Assembly (NCBI GenBank): GCA_002344135.1
Contig: DDTO01000006.1
Location: 1 to 64,000, forward strand
DNA length: 64,000 nt
Source of the DNA: Chthonomonas sp. UBA2362
GTDB lineage: Bacteria > Armatimonadota > Fimbriimonadia > Fimbriimonadales > Fimbriimonadaceae
Direction: 5' to 3'
In this document: positions 43,921-54,943 of the stretch, piece after piece
Position numbering within the stretch: the stretch's first letter is position 1
Layout of the letters: each line of letters begins with the position of its first letter
Made by a program: the position numbers and the translations under genes
The notes under the pieces: generated by a model
What the model saw: only the letters and a program-made list of their open reading frames with translations
The model's database searches: none
What the model was told of the DNA's origin: nothing

Positions 43921-45922
43921 AGCCCAGCGAGCTGAGAGCGAGGTTGGCCAGGTCCACCTTTAGGCTAAAGGGCTTCGCGCCTGTCGACATGGGCGTCAGT
44001 CCGCGAACGATTACTTGGAAATCGCCGTTGGCATTGACGTAGGTGCTGATTCCACTGGCCAGCGAGAAGGTAACGGAGCCTTGCCCGGTGCTCTTGAGCG
44101 GGAACGATTTCTTGTGGTCCCACTGGCCGGTGTTCCAGTTGTAGAGCCAGATCATGCCGGTTGCAGCGACCTCGGCATCGGAGAGTGCCTCGATCACCAT
44201 GTCGATCCCTACCACTTCCGAGCGAGGCCGTTGGATTCGGAAGTTCATCTGGGCGGCGGCCACGCTCCCGAGGCGGATGACCGGGACTGAGCCGACCACG
44301 TAGTAGCTTTCGTCGTTTCGCTGGACGTCGGCGACGGTTCCACGGACGTAACTGCCCTGGAAGGTACTGACGGCGAGGGGCACGACGAGGTCGAGCGGGT
44401 TGCCCCCGGCGGTGACGGTCCACTTCTGGATTTCGGTACTCCAGTTGCTATTGCCTCCGATCGTCTCGACGATCCCCCAGAAAGTGCTGTCGTCGTTGGG
44501 GTCGGTGCACACTTCGGCGTAGTCGCCCCAGCGATGGCTGCCGCCAGGGTAGGCACCCGGACTGGTCCACATGAGTTTCGGCGCACCCATCGTTCCGGCG
44601 GGATCGGTGCGCTTGCGGGCGACCGACATCATGTCGGCGGAGATGGTGCTGCTGCACCGGTTGAAGACGATCGTGATGTCACCGTTGCGGTTCGAGCAGA
44701 TCCCAGGCATCCAGTAGTGCTGACCGGCAGGAGGAACGACCTGTCCCGACTGGACGAGGACCGGTGTCCCCGAGGTGGGCCACGTGCGGACGTCGATCTC
44801 GTACCATCGGACGGCTGCGCGGTTGTCGTTATCGCTCGCTCCCACGGTGTGGGCGGCCACGACGCGGCTCGATCGGTAGTAGGAGCTGATCAGACGCGAA
44901 CCGACAGTATCGAGACGCGCGTTGTTCCTCGAGAGCGCGACCGAGTTGCCATTGAATCGCGGCACCGAGACGCTCGTCTTGCGGAGGGTCGGCGAACTCG
45001 TTAGGTTCGTGAGAGCGAAGAGATCCATCGAGGTGTTGTTCCCGACGCCCACGCAATAGACACGGTCGGTACTGGCGTCCATCGTGTGGCAGACCTGGGC
45101 GGTGAACGCGTTCTGGTCGACGATGCTCGTGACCTGGGCCGAGCCGCCGGTCAGCATCGGCGCTTTTTGCAGGACGATGAACTGAACGCCCCCGAAGCCG
45201 CCCCCACCGAGCGGGAACATGTTTCCGGTGATGACGAACACGTCCTTGTTGTAGCCCCAGCCAGGATAGTCGAGCCAGAACTCGTTTCCGCCGTTGCTCG
45301 TCTTGGCCTCGATTCGGTACTTGAACCAGGTGCCGTTCGGGTCGGCGTCGTCGGAGACGGCGACTAGGCACTTACTTTGCGAGCCCCCTTGGTCGAGTTC
45401 CGGTGCAACCACGACGAATCGGCGAGCCACCTGATCGAAGTAGACCTTCGGGTCGAAGACGAAGCTGGTCGGATTCACGCTGGCGAAGAACCCGCTCGGG
45501 CCCAGGTCCTGCTGGAACTGGCGCGTCCCGGTCTTCGTGAAGAACGCGATCGAGCTGTTAACGGTCACCACGATGTGAGAGGGGCCGGTCGCGAGGGTGG
45601 GGTCGGGTGGATCCCAGCCGGTCGAGGTGATGCCGGGGAATCTGGTGCCGGGCAGAACGCGCTCGACACCAGGCAAGGCGCCGCCATTGACCGTGAGATT
45701 GTTCGGCGCGCCCACCTTGAGTTCTATCCGCGGGTTGGACGGGCGCATGGGGCGTGTCGAGTATGTTTCGTTGATCTGCGGGAAGACGGCGTAGGTGGAG
45801 TCCACCGCGGCCGGCCCCGTCGTGAAAGTTCGCCGGGTCTGAGCAACCGAGATGGCGACTGCCCCGAAGGCCAAGGCGAGAACGCCGACGCGCATGGGCG
45901 TGCAACAGGAATGATGCCACAT
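43919..45922 (-). CDS. Large secreted protein, unknown
   Basis: The product has 667 residues from ATG 45922 (GGAGAG seven bases upstream). A signal peptide (VGVLALAFGAVAISVAQ) is followed by a region with GWDPPDPTLATGPSHIVVTV, then propeller-like beta sequence with NEFWLDYPGWGYNKDVFVIT and HRWGDYAEVCTDPNDDSTFW, as seen in exported proteins of this phylum. No catalytic residues can be named. The C-terminal 120 residues form a separate beta sandwich (IWLYNWNTGQWDHKKSFPL). It is probably at the surface or released. Confidence 0.75.
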   Translation of the reverse strand: MWHHSCCTPMRVGVLALAFGAVAISVAQTRRTFTTGPAAVDSTYAVFPQINETYSTRPMRPSNPRIELKVGAPNNLTVNGGALPGVERVLPGTRFPGITSTGWDPPDPTLATGPSHIVVTVNSSIAFFTKTGTRQFQQDLGPSGFFASVNPTSFVFDPKVYFDQVARRFVVVAPELDQGGSQSKCLVAVSDDADPNGTWFKYRIEAKTSNGGNEFWLDYPGWGYNKDVFVITGNMFPLGGGGFGGVQFIVLQKAPMLTGGSAQVTSIVDQNAFTAQVCHTMDASTDRVYCVGVGNNTSMDLFALTNLTSSPTLRKTSVSVPRFNGNSVALSRNNARLDTVGSRLISSYYRSSRVVAAHTVGASDNDNRAAVRWYEIDVRTWPTSGTPVLVQSGQVVPPAGQHYWMPGICSNRNGDITIVFNRCSSTISADMMSVARKRTDPAGTMGAPKLMWTSPGAYPGGSHRWGDYAEVCTDPNDDSTFWGIVETIGGNSNWSTEIQKWTVTAGGNPLDLVVPLAVSTFQGSYVRGTVADVQRNDESYYVVGSVPVIRLGSVAAAQMNFRIQRPRSEVVGIDMVIEALSDAEVAATGMIWLYNWNTGQWDHKKSFPLKSTGQGSVTFSLASGISTYVNANGDFQVIVRGLTPMSTGAKPFSLKVDLANLALSSLG

Positions 45923-46114
45923 AGTTTGTCTCTCCGTATCATCACGCGAAGCAACTGCAAGGTCTCCGCGCCCCATCGATAAGGACGTCGCGATGCCCGC
46001 AATCGTTCGTGTTTCGAGTGTGCCTGTGAGGTTACACTATGGGGTGCGCGGCATGCCTTGGTTGGCACTTCGCTGCGGCCGAGCGTGTAGAACCGGCGGA
46101 TTCGATCGGCAGTC

Positions 46115-47938
46115 ATGGCCAAGGCAGAAAGAGAGTCTCGACGACAGGATAACAAGCGGATTTTGCGCCGCGTCGTCTCGCTTTTCGCTCCGTACCGGCG
46201 CGAGGTGATCCTCACCTCCGTGTTCGTGCTTATCGGCGTCGTACTGGGATTGGGGCCACCGTATCTTGTCAGAGTCATCATCGACCGTGGTATTCAGCAT
46301 CGTGATCTCGGCATCGTCGCCGAATTCTCGGTGCTGACCGTCTTGGTCGTTCTTGCCGGCGCAGGAATGACGCTGCTGTATGGGTATACGAGCGTGATCG
46401 TTGGGCAGAAGATCATGTGTGATCTTCGGAATCAGCTTTACACCCATCTTCAGAAGATGTCGCTGCGATTCTTCACCGGCACCCGCACCGGCGACATCCA
46501 AACCCGGCTGATCAGCGACGTGGCCGGAGTGCAAACGGTCGTGAGCACGACCATCACAGATCAAGTTTCGAACGTTGCGATCGTCGTCTCCACCCTCATC
46601 GCGATGGCGCTCATGGATTGGCGTCTCACCCTGCTTTCCGTGGGCATGGTTCCCTTCTTCATGGCGATCGGAAACAAGGTCGGAGATTTTGCCCGCAACG
46701 TTCGCCAGGGAACCCAGGAGCAGACCTCGGAGCTGAACTCGATGATGCAGGAGACCTTGTCGGTGAGCGGGATCCTCCTGTCGAAGACCGCCGGCAACCA
46801 AGACCTGCTCATCGACCGGTTCGACGTCGAGAACCGCAAGCTTGCCAAGTGGCAGATCAAGGCAGCGGTTCTGCAATACCTGTTCTTTGGGATGATCCGC
46901 CTGATCACCCAGTTGTCGCCGGCCCTCGTATACTGGTTGGCCGGCTGGCTGCTCATCGCCCGTGGAGATACGTCCGTCACCATCGGCATGCTGGTCGCTT
47001 TTACGGGTTTGCAGGTTCGCCTGTTCTTCCCGTTGACCGCCCTCATGGGAGCCCAGATCGAGATTCTGAGCTCGTTTGCCTTGTTCGATCGCATCTTCCA
47101 ATATCTCGACCTGCCGGTCGACATTCAGGACAAGCCCGATGCCGAGACCATCGAGCCGGCCCAGGTCCAGGGCAAAGTGGAGTTCCGAGACGTCGAGTTC
47201 CGCTACGAACTCGATGCTGAGGCTCCGACGCTCAGTCACGTCTCCTTCGTGGCCGAGCCGGGCCAATTGGTTGCGCTCGTAGGTCCCAGCGGCGCGGGGA
47301 AGACGACACTCACGTACCTGATCCCCCGTCTGTACGATCCGGATGCCGGCCAGGTCCTGCTCGACGGGCGTGACCTCCGGGACATTAGACTCGAGTCACT
47401 AGCCAAGCTAGTCGGAGCGGTGACGCAGGAGACTTATCTCATGCACACCACCATTGCGGAGAACCTGCGGGTGGCGAAGCCGGATGCCACGCTCGAGGAG
47501 CTCGAAGGCGCCTGCCGGATGGCGGCGATCCACGATCACATCGCCGGACTGCCCGAGGGGTATGAGACGGTGGTCGGCGAGCGCGGCTACAAGCTGTCGG
47601 GCGGCGAGAAGCAGCGGCTGGCGATCGCTCGGGCGCTCTTGCGGAACCCCCGCATCCTGATTCTCGACGAAGCCACCTCCGCCCTCGATACGCAGTCGGA
47701 ACGGCTGATCCAGGCCTCGCTGAATCGGCTTATGGAAGGACGCACCACTTTTGCCATCGCCCACCGGCTCTCGACGATCCTGGCTGCCGACCAGATCCTC
47801 GTCCTCGATAAGGGTCGAATCGTGGAGCGGGGTCGCCATGCCGACCTGCTCTCTCTCGATGGACTTTACGCTCAGCTCTATCGGGAGCAGTTCTTGCACG
47901 AGGGCGAGAGCCAACCGTCCAGTCCGGTAAGGGTCTAG
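46115..47938 (+). CDS. ABC exporter, fused permease and ATPase (MsbA-like)
   Basis: The product has 607 residues. Six membrane helices fill residues about 25-310 (ILTSVFVLIGVVLGLGPPYL for the first). The ATPase has Walker A GPSGAGKTT (about 390), signature LSGGEKQRL (about 495) and Walker B ILILDEATSALD (about 515). It acts as a homodimer and exports lipid, drug or peptide; cargo is unknown. It is divergent from the secreted-protein gene. Confidence 0.93.
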   Translation: MAKAERESRRQDNKRILRRVVSLFAPYRREVILTSVFVLIGVVLGLGPPYLVRVIIDRGIQHRDLGIVAEFSVLTVLVVLAGAGMTLLYGYTSVIVGQKIMCDLRNQLYTHLQKMSLRFFTGTRTGDIQTRLISDVAGVQTVVSTTITDQVSNVAIVVSTLIAMALMDWRLTLLSVGMVPFFMAIGNKVGDFARNVRQGTQEQTSELNSMMQETLSVSGILLSKTAGNQDLLIDRFDVENRKLAKWQIKAAVLQYLFFGMIRLITQLSPALVYWLAGWLLIARGDTSVTIGMLVAFTGLQVRLFFPLTALMGAQIEILSSFALFDRIFQYLDLPVDIQDKPDAETIEPAQVQGKVEFRDVEFRYELDAEAPTLSHVSFVAEPGQLVALVGPSGAGKTTLTYLIPRLYDPDAGQVLLDGRDLRDIRLESLAKLVGAVTQETYLMHTTIAENLRVAKPDATLEELEGACRMAAIHDHIAGLPEGYETVVGERGYKLSGGEKQRLAIARALLRNPRILILDEATSALDTQSERLIQASLNRLMEGRTTFAIAHRLSTILAADQILVLDKGRIVERGRHADLLSLDGLYAQLYREQFLHEGESQPSSPVRV

Positions 47939-47994
47939 GGGCACTTCCTGCTGTAAGATGAAGGAGGGTCGTTGCGATTCGGCCATCAAACGAA

Positions 47995-48984
47995 ATGAGA
48001 AAACTGCTTTTGCTTGCCGCACTCTCGATGGCCGGAGCGGCCTGGCCGAACCTCGTGATCAATGGCAGCTTCGAAGAGGGAGCGTTCGTGCCGAACGGCC
48101 ACAACCTCATGCAGTTGGGGGCCGGTTCCACGGCGATCACGGGTTGGACCGTCGTCCAGAGCGGGCTGGCTTGGGTTTCGGTTCCCAACGCCTTCGGGGG
48201 GACGGCCTCGGCCGGCATCCGGTGCCTTGATCTGACAGACTACATCGATGCACCTCCCTATGGGGGCGTGAGCCAGTCGATCACCACCGAAGCAGGCGTC
48301 GGCTATCGCGTGTCCTTCGATCTGGGAACGCACTCTGAATACACTTCGATTGCCGGAATTCGGGTTTCTGCGGCCGGTTCTTCGCAAATCTTTACGGAGC
48401 TGTCGAGCGCTGGGCAGCGGTGGGATACGGAGGTTTGGACGTTCGTGGCGACCAATTCCATGACGACGATCGAGTTGGTGGGCACGCAGAGCGCGCCTGC
48501 TTACATCGGGCTCGACAACGTCATCGTCGAACGACTTGGGCCTATGTTGAACGGACACGTTGACCTCACGGACTTCGAGGGAAGCCCACTAGGCCGGCTG
48601 GTCGTCGTCGATGTATCCAGCGGCGGTGCGTCCGAAACGAGGACGGCAAGGCTCGACGGGGCCGGGAGCTTCACAGTAGCGTTGGCGGTTCCACCCGGCA
48701 CTTACACGGTCGGCGTAAAAGCCTCTCATTGGCTGAGGAAAGCGACTCCGGGGGTGGTACTCACGCAAGTCGGGCCTAACTCCGTCTCGGCCACCCTGCC
48801 GAACGGGGACGTGGACGACGATAACGAGGTCTCGATCGGCGACTACAGCCTCTTTTCAATCGCTTTCAATGCAAATCCCGGAGATCCGCACTGGAATCCG
48901 GAAACGGATCTGAATGGGGACGAAGGGGTCGATATCGGCGACTTCGCCATCCTCAGCGCGAACTATGGCCTGGTGGGAGATTAG
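47995..48984 (+). CDS. Secreted protein with dockerin-like C-terminus
   Basis: The product has 329 residues. A signal peptide (MRKLLLLAALSMAGAAW) leads to NLVINGSFEEGAF and a jelly-roll domain of DUF642/carbohydrate-binding type (about 18-180). A carboxypeptidase-regulatory-like sandwich follows (about 182-260). The C-terminus has two calcium loops: DVDDDNEVSIGDYSLF and DLNGDEGVDIGDFAIL. The same tail ends the 1304-residue protein at 58017. It is known from type I dockerins, which bind cohesins, though here the partner is unknown. Confidence 0.8.
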   Translation: MRKLLLLAALSMAGAAWPNLVINGSFEEGAFVPNGHNLMQLGAGSTAITGWTVVQSGLAWVSVPNAFGGTASAGIRCLDLTDYIDAPPYGGVSQSITTEAGVGYRVSFDLGTHSEYTSIAGIRVSAAGSSQIFTELSSAGQRWDTEVWTFVATNSMTTIELVGTQSAPAYIGLDNVIVERLGPMLNGHVDLTDFEGSPLGRLVVVDVSSGGASETRTARLDGAGSFTVALAVPPGTYTVGVKASHWLRKATPGVVLTQVGPNSVSATLPNGDVDDDNEVSIGDYSLFSIAFNANPGDPHWNPETDLNGDEGVDIGDFAILSANYGLVGD

Positions 48985-49000
48985 GCCCTAGCAAAAAGCC

Positions 49001-49034
49001 AAGGCGCGGTACCGAATGCTCGGTACCGCGCCTT
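49001..49034. terminator. Strong bidirectional hairpin terminator
   Basis: AAGGCGCGGTACCGA (49001-49015) pairs perfectly with TCGGTACCGCGCCTT (49020-49034) around a 4-base loop: 15 pairs. AAAAAG precedes it, giving a U-run for the minus strand. It lies between two convergent genes. Confidence 0.75.
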
Positions 49035-49054
49035 GAATACCTATCCGGACAGCC

Positions 49055-49354
49055 TTACCAGCGGCCGCCACCGCCGCCGCCTGAGCGGCCATAGCCACCG
49101 CCGCCGCCGCGATTGCCGCCGCTGTCGGACTTCGGTCGCGCCTCATTAACGGTTAGGGTTCGACCGCCGAGGGTTTGGTTGGCGCTTGCCGCGATCGCAG
49201 CTTCGAGCTGGTCGGCATCGATGTCGACGAAGCCGAAACCTCGTCCCTCGATGATCCTGGCGTTGCTGGCGTTATATGCGGCGAAGTGCTGAAGCAGCTC
49301 TCCCTCGGTGGAGGAGTAGGAGAGGTTACCGACGTAGAGTGTTTTTGTGGCCAT
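49055..49354 (-). CDS. RRM-type glycine-rich RNA-binding protein
   Basis: The product has 99 residues with AAGGAGG six bases before the ATG. RNP2 (LYVGNL) and RNP1 (GRGFGFVDI) are present, and the tail is Gly/Arg/Tyr-rich (GGNRGGGGGYGRSGGGGGG). Such proteins act as RNA chaperones, often under cold stress. An extended -10 in the minus direction (TGGTACAAT, at 49475-49483) may give a leader of about 110 bases, common in cold-induced messages; this is inference. Confidence 0.9.
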   Translation of the reverse strand: MATKTLYVGNLSYSSTEGELLQHFAAYNASNARIIEGRGFGFVDIDADQLEAAIAASANQTLGGRTLTVNEARPKSDSGGNRGGGGGYGRSGGGGGGRW

Positions 49355-49798
49355 TTTGGGCCTCCTTGTATATGAGAGTTATTCCGGTCCAAAGGGCTGA
49401 GACTGTATTGAGAACCGGCCAAAGGAGGCGGGAGCCAAATCGTATCTTGAAGCCGAATGTTGCGTAACGGTCCGATTGTACCACCTTTGCCGGTGCTCGA
49501 CGCTGGGAGGGCGCCTGAGCCATTGGCCCCGGGCGCCTTCACTGACCAGGGACCGTCGGGCACGGGCGCCCAGAGGCTTTGGCCGGAAGCGAGGTCCAGG
49601 CCGGAGGCGCGGGATCGAAGCGAAACCCACGGGCCCGCCAGGTTCGAGCCAGGTGGCGGATCCTGGCGGAATCCTTCCAAGAACGAAATCCGTCCCATTT
49701 GTGAGCACATTCGGGAACGCCCGGCCCGTGGGCGGCGTTGTTGAGCTTGGGATTCGGCGGAAACTTCCGTCGCGCCGCGGTCTCTTTGTGGGACCCCC

Positions 49799-49828
49799 TT
49801 GACAGGCCTGAGCGGCATCGTCTACAAT
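49799..49828 (+). promoter_or_regulatory. rRNA promoter
   Basis: TTGACA (49799-49804), 18 bases, TACAAT (49823-49828), about 185 bases before the mature 16S. It is the best promoter match in the window. Confidence 0.75.
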
Positions 49829-49855
49829 CCTCCTCGCCCCAAATAGGGGTCGCAC

Positions 49856-49890
49856 TTTGAGAACTCCATAGAGGACGCGTGTAACAAACG
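49856..49890 (+). other. 5' strand of 16S RNase III processing stem
   Basis: TTTGAGAACTCC pairs with GGAGTTCTTAAA (51595-51606), and GGACGCGTGTAACAAACG pairs with CGATTTGTTATCGCGTCC (51577-51594) with few mismatches. A 5-base bulge separates the two helices. Confidence 0.7.
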
Positions 49891-50015
49891 TTCGAAACCC
49901 CGATTTGCGGTCGGGGAAAATGATGCGATTTCTTCCGGGTTCGTCCCGATAGGAGCGCATCGACTCAAAACAACCATGAAACCAACGCCCGATTCGTCGG
50001 GTTTAGGTAACACTT

Positions 50016-51530
<1,515 letters not shown>

Positions 51531-51576
51531 AGGATAAGAACGTGGCTTCGCAAGTCGGAGTCCACCATATCCAGGT

Positions 51577-51606
51577 CGATTTGTTATCGCGTCCGGAGTT
51601 CTTAAA
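51577..51606 (+). other. 3' strand of 16S processing stem
   Basis: It is complementary to the leader at 49856-49890 and ends 8 bases before the terminator. Only 16S is enclosed. Confidence 0.7.
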
Positions 51607-51613
51607 TGCAACA

Positions 51614-51645
51614 GGCTCTGTCGGCTCGTCCGACGGGGCCTTTTT
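51614..51645 (+). terminator. Intrinsic terminator after 16S
   Basis: GGCTCTGTCGG (51614-51624), a CTCGT loop and CCGACGGGGCC (51630-51640) form 11 pairs counting G-U, followed by TTTTT. Confidence 0.85.
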
Positions 51646-51718
51646 GTGCTCGCCCTGAGCGATCCGGCCGCAGAGCACCTCGGAACATGAGACTCTCGTT
51701 CGGGTAAACCGTTCGATC

Positions 51719-52165
51719 ATGCGAAAAGTCCTTTCGTTCTGCGCCGGTATCGGCGCCATCGTGCTCTCGGGTTGCGCCGGTGGCGGAACTGGCGACATTC
51801 CACACAATAGCAGTGTCGTCGTCTCTTACAGCGAAGGCCCCGGGCATTCGGGCACCATTTCCTTTGCTGGGAACACCTGGAAGGCCCGGCGAGCCGGATC
51901 GACGATTACCGCGACCACGCCGACCGAGAATGGCGACCAGATCACGATGACAACGCCGAACCCGGCGAGCACTCCTTCTGTATTCCAACCTAATCAGATC
52001 ACCATGCGAGTCGTGATCGACGGCACTACCTACACGCCGGTCGGCGGCTTTACACTTACGGTCTCGAACGCATCGGGAAACTTCGCAGGCACGTTTTCCG
52101 GACCGATGACGTCGGCTACCGGCTCGATGGAAGTCTCTTCGGGCACGTTCCAGATCCAGTTCTAG
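51719..52165 (+). CDS. Small lipoprotein, unknown
   Basis: The product has 148 residues. The signal has a lipobox (AIVLSGC), giving lipidated Cys19. The mature part is Ser/Thr/Gly-rich and beta-like (ISFAGNTWKARRAGSTITAT). No domain is recognised. A longer frame on the opposite strand covers the region but lacks family features; the lipobox favours this gene. Confidence 0.65.
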   Translation: MRKVLSFCAGIGAIVLSGCAGGGTGDIPHNSSVVVSYSEGPGHSGTISFAGNTWKARRAGSTITATTPTENGDQITMTTPNPASTPSVFQPNQITMRVVIDGTTYTPVGGFTLTVSNASGNFAGTFSGPMTSATGSMEVSSGTFQIQF

Positions 52166-52687
52166 TCTTGTCCTGAAACGGGTTGCACGAGAATCAGTCG
52201 GTTCTGCCGCTAATCGCGTCCGATCGCCGGCATCGCTGGTTGTTTGGTCACCCACGACAGAGGTAGCCGGGGGATGGGTCTTGCCCCCCGGTCCACGACC
52301 GTCTTCCCGCGGCACAGCCCACCCGCGGGCTACTGCGATGGAGAAGGAGGCGAAAGCGCGGTCAAGCCCGCGCACTCCAAAGTGCCCGGCACGAAACATC
52401 CACGGGCTCCCATTCATGCGGGTTTTCGAGGCTTCGGTCCCAAGACCCGCGCATCGTACGAACCCGACCGGGTAACGTGCACACACGCGGCTCGAAGCGT
52501 CGCGATGAACTCTTGAGGAGGCAGGAAACCATGATGACGAAACCAAGTGTGAACACCCCCGAAACCGCCTCCTCGGTCCGGGCGATCTAGCCCGCGCGTT
52601 GCATTCCATCCCGTAGACCTCCGGAGGCGCCTCGACGCCTGCGCCGGCCTCGCCGTGCGCCCATGATTCCAGTGAGGTCGTTTCCCA
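52166..52687. other. Gap with palindromic repeat copy, no gene
   Basis: It holds one copy of the long palindromic repeat (52262-52333). Short frames here are GC-rich and without binding sites. Confidence 0.5.
52262..52333. repeat. Long palindromic repeat, copy 1
   Basis: The element starts GGTAGCCGGGGGATGGG and ends CCCACCCGCGGGCTAC, able to form a long hairpin. Its interior CGTCTTCCCGCGGCACA is the reverse complement of part of the copy at 57898-57969. Overall similarity in inverted orientation is roughly 85% by eye. Confidence 0.75.
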
Positions 52688-53851
52688 TTGAATCCAAAAC
52701 TTAAGAGTATTCTCGACGTCCGGCTCGCCGGACTCGATGCGAACGAACGCAACAAACTTTACAAGCGTGCGCAGAAAGTGCGCAAGGAGACGCTCCGGCG
52801 GTCCAGCCGGTGCGCTCGATATGAAGACGACGAGGGCGCGTCGATCCGGCGGCGTTCGGCCGAGTCTCTCGTAGAGATCGTGCTGAAGCTTCTCGAAGAG
52901 GAGCAGAAACCCCAACCCGATGTTCAGGCTGCGACCGATCTCCGCTGCGGTCAAGTGGTTTGGCTGAGCGCGGGCCGATGCCGGGTCAAGGCGAAGGACG
53001 CTCAGGAAGCCTCGGTCGAATGCACCGTCGCGCCCGACCTGGTCCGACGGCAGCAAAGCGACCTCGCGGTAGGCGATTTCGTCTGGTTCGGCCGTCGCGA
53101 GGATGTCCTTCAGGTCGTGGTCGTCGAACCTCGACTAACGAAGCTCGCCCGCCCCGATCCGGCGAACCGGCACCTCGAGCGTGTGGTTGCCGCGAACGTC
53201 GATGTCGTGGTCGTCGTCGTTTCGGTGGTCGAACCTCCGCTGCATCCGCGTCTCATCGACCGATTCGTCATCGCGATCGAGCGGGGAGGAGCCGAGGTGC
53301 TCCTTTGCGTCAACAAGGTCGACCGGCTCGATACGTTGCCCAAGCAAGAGTCGGAACTAGCCAAGTTGGAACCCTACGATGCGATGGGACTGTCGATCGT
53401 GCTGTGCTCGGCGGAGACCGGCTTCGGACTGGACGACCTACGTCGGCGGCTCACCGGCCGACTGTGCGCCTTCGTCGGGCACAGCGGGGTGGGCAAGTCC
53501 TCGCTCGTCAATGCCCTAGCGCCCGAGCTCGACCTGGCGGTGCGTGCAGTGAGCCCCGGCTATGGCCGTGGAAGGCACACGACGGTGGCGAGCACCCTTC
53601 ACGAACTCCCCTGTGGGCTTCGGGTGATCGACACGCCTGGCGTCCGAAGCTTCGGCCTCGGAAAACTGGACCCCGAGGACATCCCAGGCTACTTCCCGGA
53701 GTTCGAGCCGTACATAGCCCATTGCCGGTTCCGGGATTGCCGGCATATGCACGAGCCGGTGTGTGGGGTTCGTGAGGCGGTCGCGGACGGGCGATTGAGT
53801 CGGATGAGGTACGAGACGTACTGCAGGATGCTCAACGAGGAGGCTGGGTAG
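52688..53851 (+). CDS. rsgA: Ribosome small-subunit biogenesis GTPase RsgA
   Basis: The product has 387 residues from TTG 52688 (GAGG upstream). A basic N-terminal extension of about 80 residues precedes the OB-fold. The circularly permuted GTPase has NKVDRLD (G4) before the P-loop GHSGVGKSS (about 264) and then DTPGVRSFGL (G3). The C-terminal zinc knuckle has CRFRDCRHMHEPVC. It matures the 30S subunit. Its place shortly after the 16S gene is fitting but may be chance. The extended N-terminus could mean that the true start is later. Confidence 0.93.
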   Translation: MNPKLKSILDVRLAGLDANERNKLYKRAQKVRKETLRRSSRCARYEDDEGASIRRRSAESLVEIVLKLLEEEQKPQPDVQAATDLRCGQVVWLSAGRCRVKAKDAQEASVECTVAPDLVRRQQSDLAVGDFVWFGRREDVLQVVVVEPRLTKLARPDPANRHLERVVAANVDVVVVVVSVVEPPLHPRLIDRFVIAIERGGAEVLLCVNKVDRLDTLPKQESELAKLEPYDAMGLSIVLCSAETGFGLDDLRRRLTGRLCAFVGHSGVGKSSLVNALAPELDLAVRAVSPGYGRGRHTTVASTLHELPCGLRVIDTPGVRSFGLGKLDPEDIPGYFPEFEPYIAHCRFRDCRHMHEPVCGVREAVADGRLSRMRYETYCRMLNEEAG

Positions 53852-53885
53852 GACATGGCTGTGGGCAAAAAGCCGCCGACAACGC

Positions 53886-54941
53886 CTACGACCGGATCAC
53901 AAGGAAGTTATAGACCATCCCTGAACTCGGGCGGCCTGTTTGTTTGTCGGATGCCGAGAACGTGCGGCGAAGGCCAATATTCATCGATAGCTCTACCGAA
54001 CTGGAATCGAGCAAAAACCCTTCGGCGTCGAGTGCGCTGGAGAAGCCTAAGAACTCCCAATCGCTCTTTACCTGATTCATCAATCGGTCCCTCAACTCTT
54101 CTGGGAGTTCGTCGAGACGGACTTTTCCTGCCGGGAGATCCCTAAGGGAAGGGTTATGACCTAACTTGTCGATTAACTCTGCCGCAGCCTCCTTCGTTCG
54201 GTCATCCAACTTCGAGAGTAACAACTCCAACGTATCAGCCGATGCCCGCAGGCCTTCCGGGAGGTATTTTCGAGCCGTCCCAAAAGTGTGAATAGTCATT
54301 CGCTCCAACTGCGATGTCCGTGCGGTCGTTTCCCTGGCAAGACGACCACGCTCTTCTTGCGATAGTTCTCGATTCCTTTGCGGCATCGGGTGATCCTCCA
54401 AGACGGCATTACGGCGCCGCGCAAGCGCCGGTAACATCGGCAAGACGATCTTCTTTTGATTACCGTCGGCGGCATGCAGCACTACATTGAGGGACAAGTC
54501 AACACCGACCGTTGCTTGCTTCATGTCGAAGCCTTCTGATCGGCCGTGCCAGGGAAAGAACTCTTCTAAGGACTCGACAATCCGTTGGCGTTTGGATTCG
54601 GGAACATCCGTAACCCGCACGACGAGATCGGGGCCGACGCTCTCGGAGAGCGACAGAACAAGATTGCGCTGGGACTCTTTCTCCACTAGCAAAGGGAGAC
54701 GTCTGTCGATGAGGATCACTCCCCTGCTACCCCACTTCGACAAGCTGAATCGCTCACCGTCAAGGCTTTTCGTAAGCTCCGATAATGGCATGCCGTAGCG
54801 GTACCGATCTTCAACTCTTTCTACGATCTGTGCGTCTGCGGATATGAGCAAGAGGTTATGGAGCGGGACCGAGTCCGCTTGATCGGTTCGCTGGCCCGCA
54901 AGTGATACTGCGAATGCTAAAGCGTAAAGCACCAACGGCAT
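53886..54941 (-). CDS. Secreted protein, unknown
   Basis: The product has 351 residues with a signal peptide (MPLVLYALAFAVSLAGQ). The middle has helical stretches (LSQEERGRLARETTARTSQL; TLELLLSKLDDRTKEAAAEL). No catalytic or metal motif is visible. It follows the gene 54944-55423 within two bases, so the two form an operon. Lower GC and plain codon use compared with neighbours suggest recent acquisition, a weak argument. Confidence 0.6.
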   Translation of the reverse strand: MPLVLYALAFAVSLAGQRTDQADSVPLHNLLLISADAQIVERVEDRYRYGMPLSELTKSLDGERFSLSKWGSRGVILIDRRLPLLVEKESQRNLVLSLSESVGPDLVVRVTDVPESKRQRIVESLEEFFPWHGRSEGFDMKQATVGVDLSLNVVLHAADGNQKKIVLPMLPALARRRNAVLEDHPMPQRNRELSQEERGRLARETTARTSQLERMTIHTFGTARKYLPEGLRASADTLELLLSKLDDRTKEAAAELIDKLGHNPSLRDLPAGKVRLDELPEELRDRLMNQVKSDWEFLGFSSALDAEGFLLDSSSVELSMNIGLRRTFSASDKQTGRPSSGMVYNFLVIRS

Positions 54942-54943
54942 GA

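Larger units (their letters stand above)
49355..50015. other. Gap before 16S rRNA holding control signals, no protein gene
   Basis: It holds the probable promoter of the RRM gene (about 49475-49483, minus), the rRNA promoter (49799-49828) and the 5' half of the 16S processing stem (49856-49890). Open frames at 49457 onwards are GC-rich shadows without binding sites. Confidence 0.6.

Noticed and set aside
49457..49744. 95-codon frame before the rRNA promoter
   Set aside because: Arg/Pro-rich shadow, no binding site.
51602..53056. 484-codon minus-strand frame over the lipoprotein and rsgA starts
   Set aside because: No domain, very Arg-rich, covers a lipobox protein and the start of rsgA.
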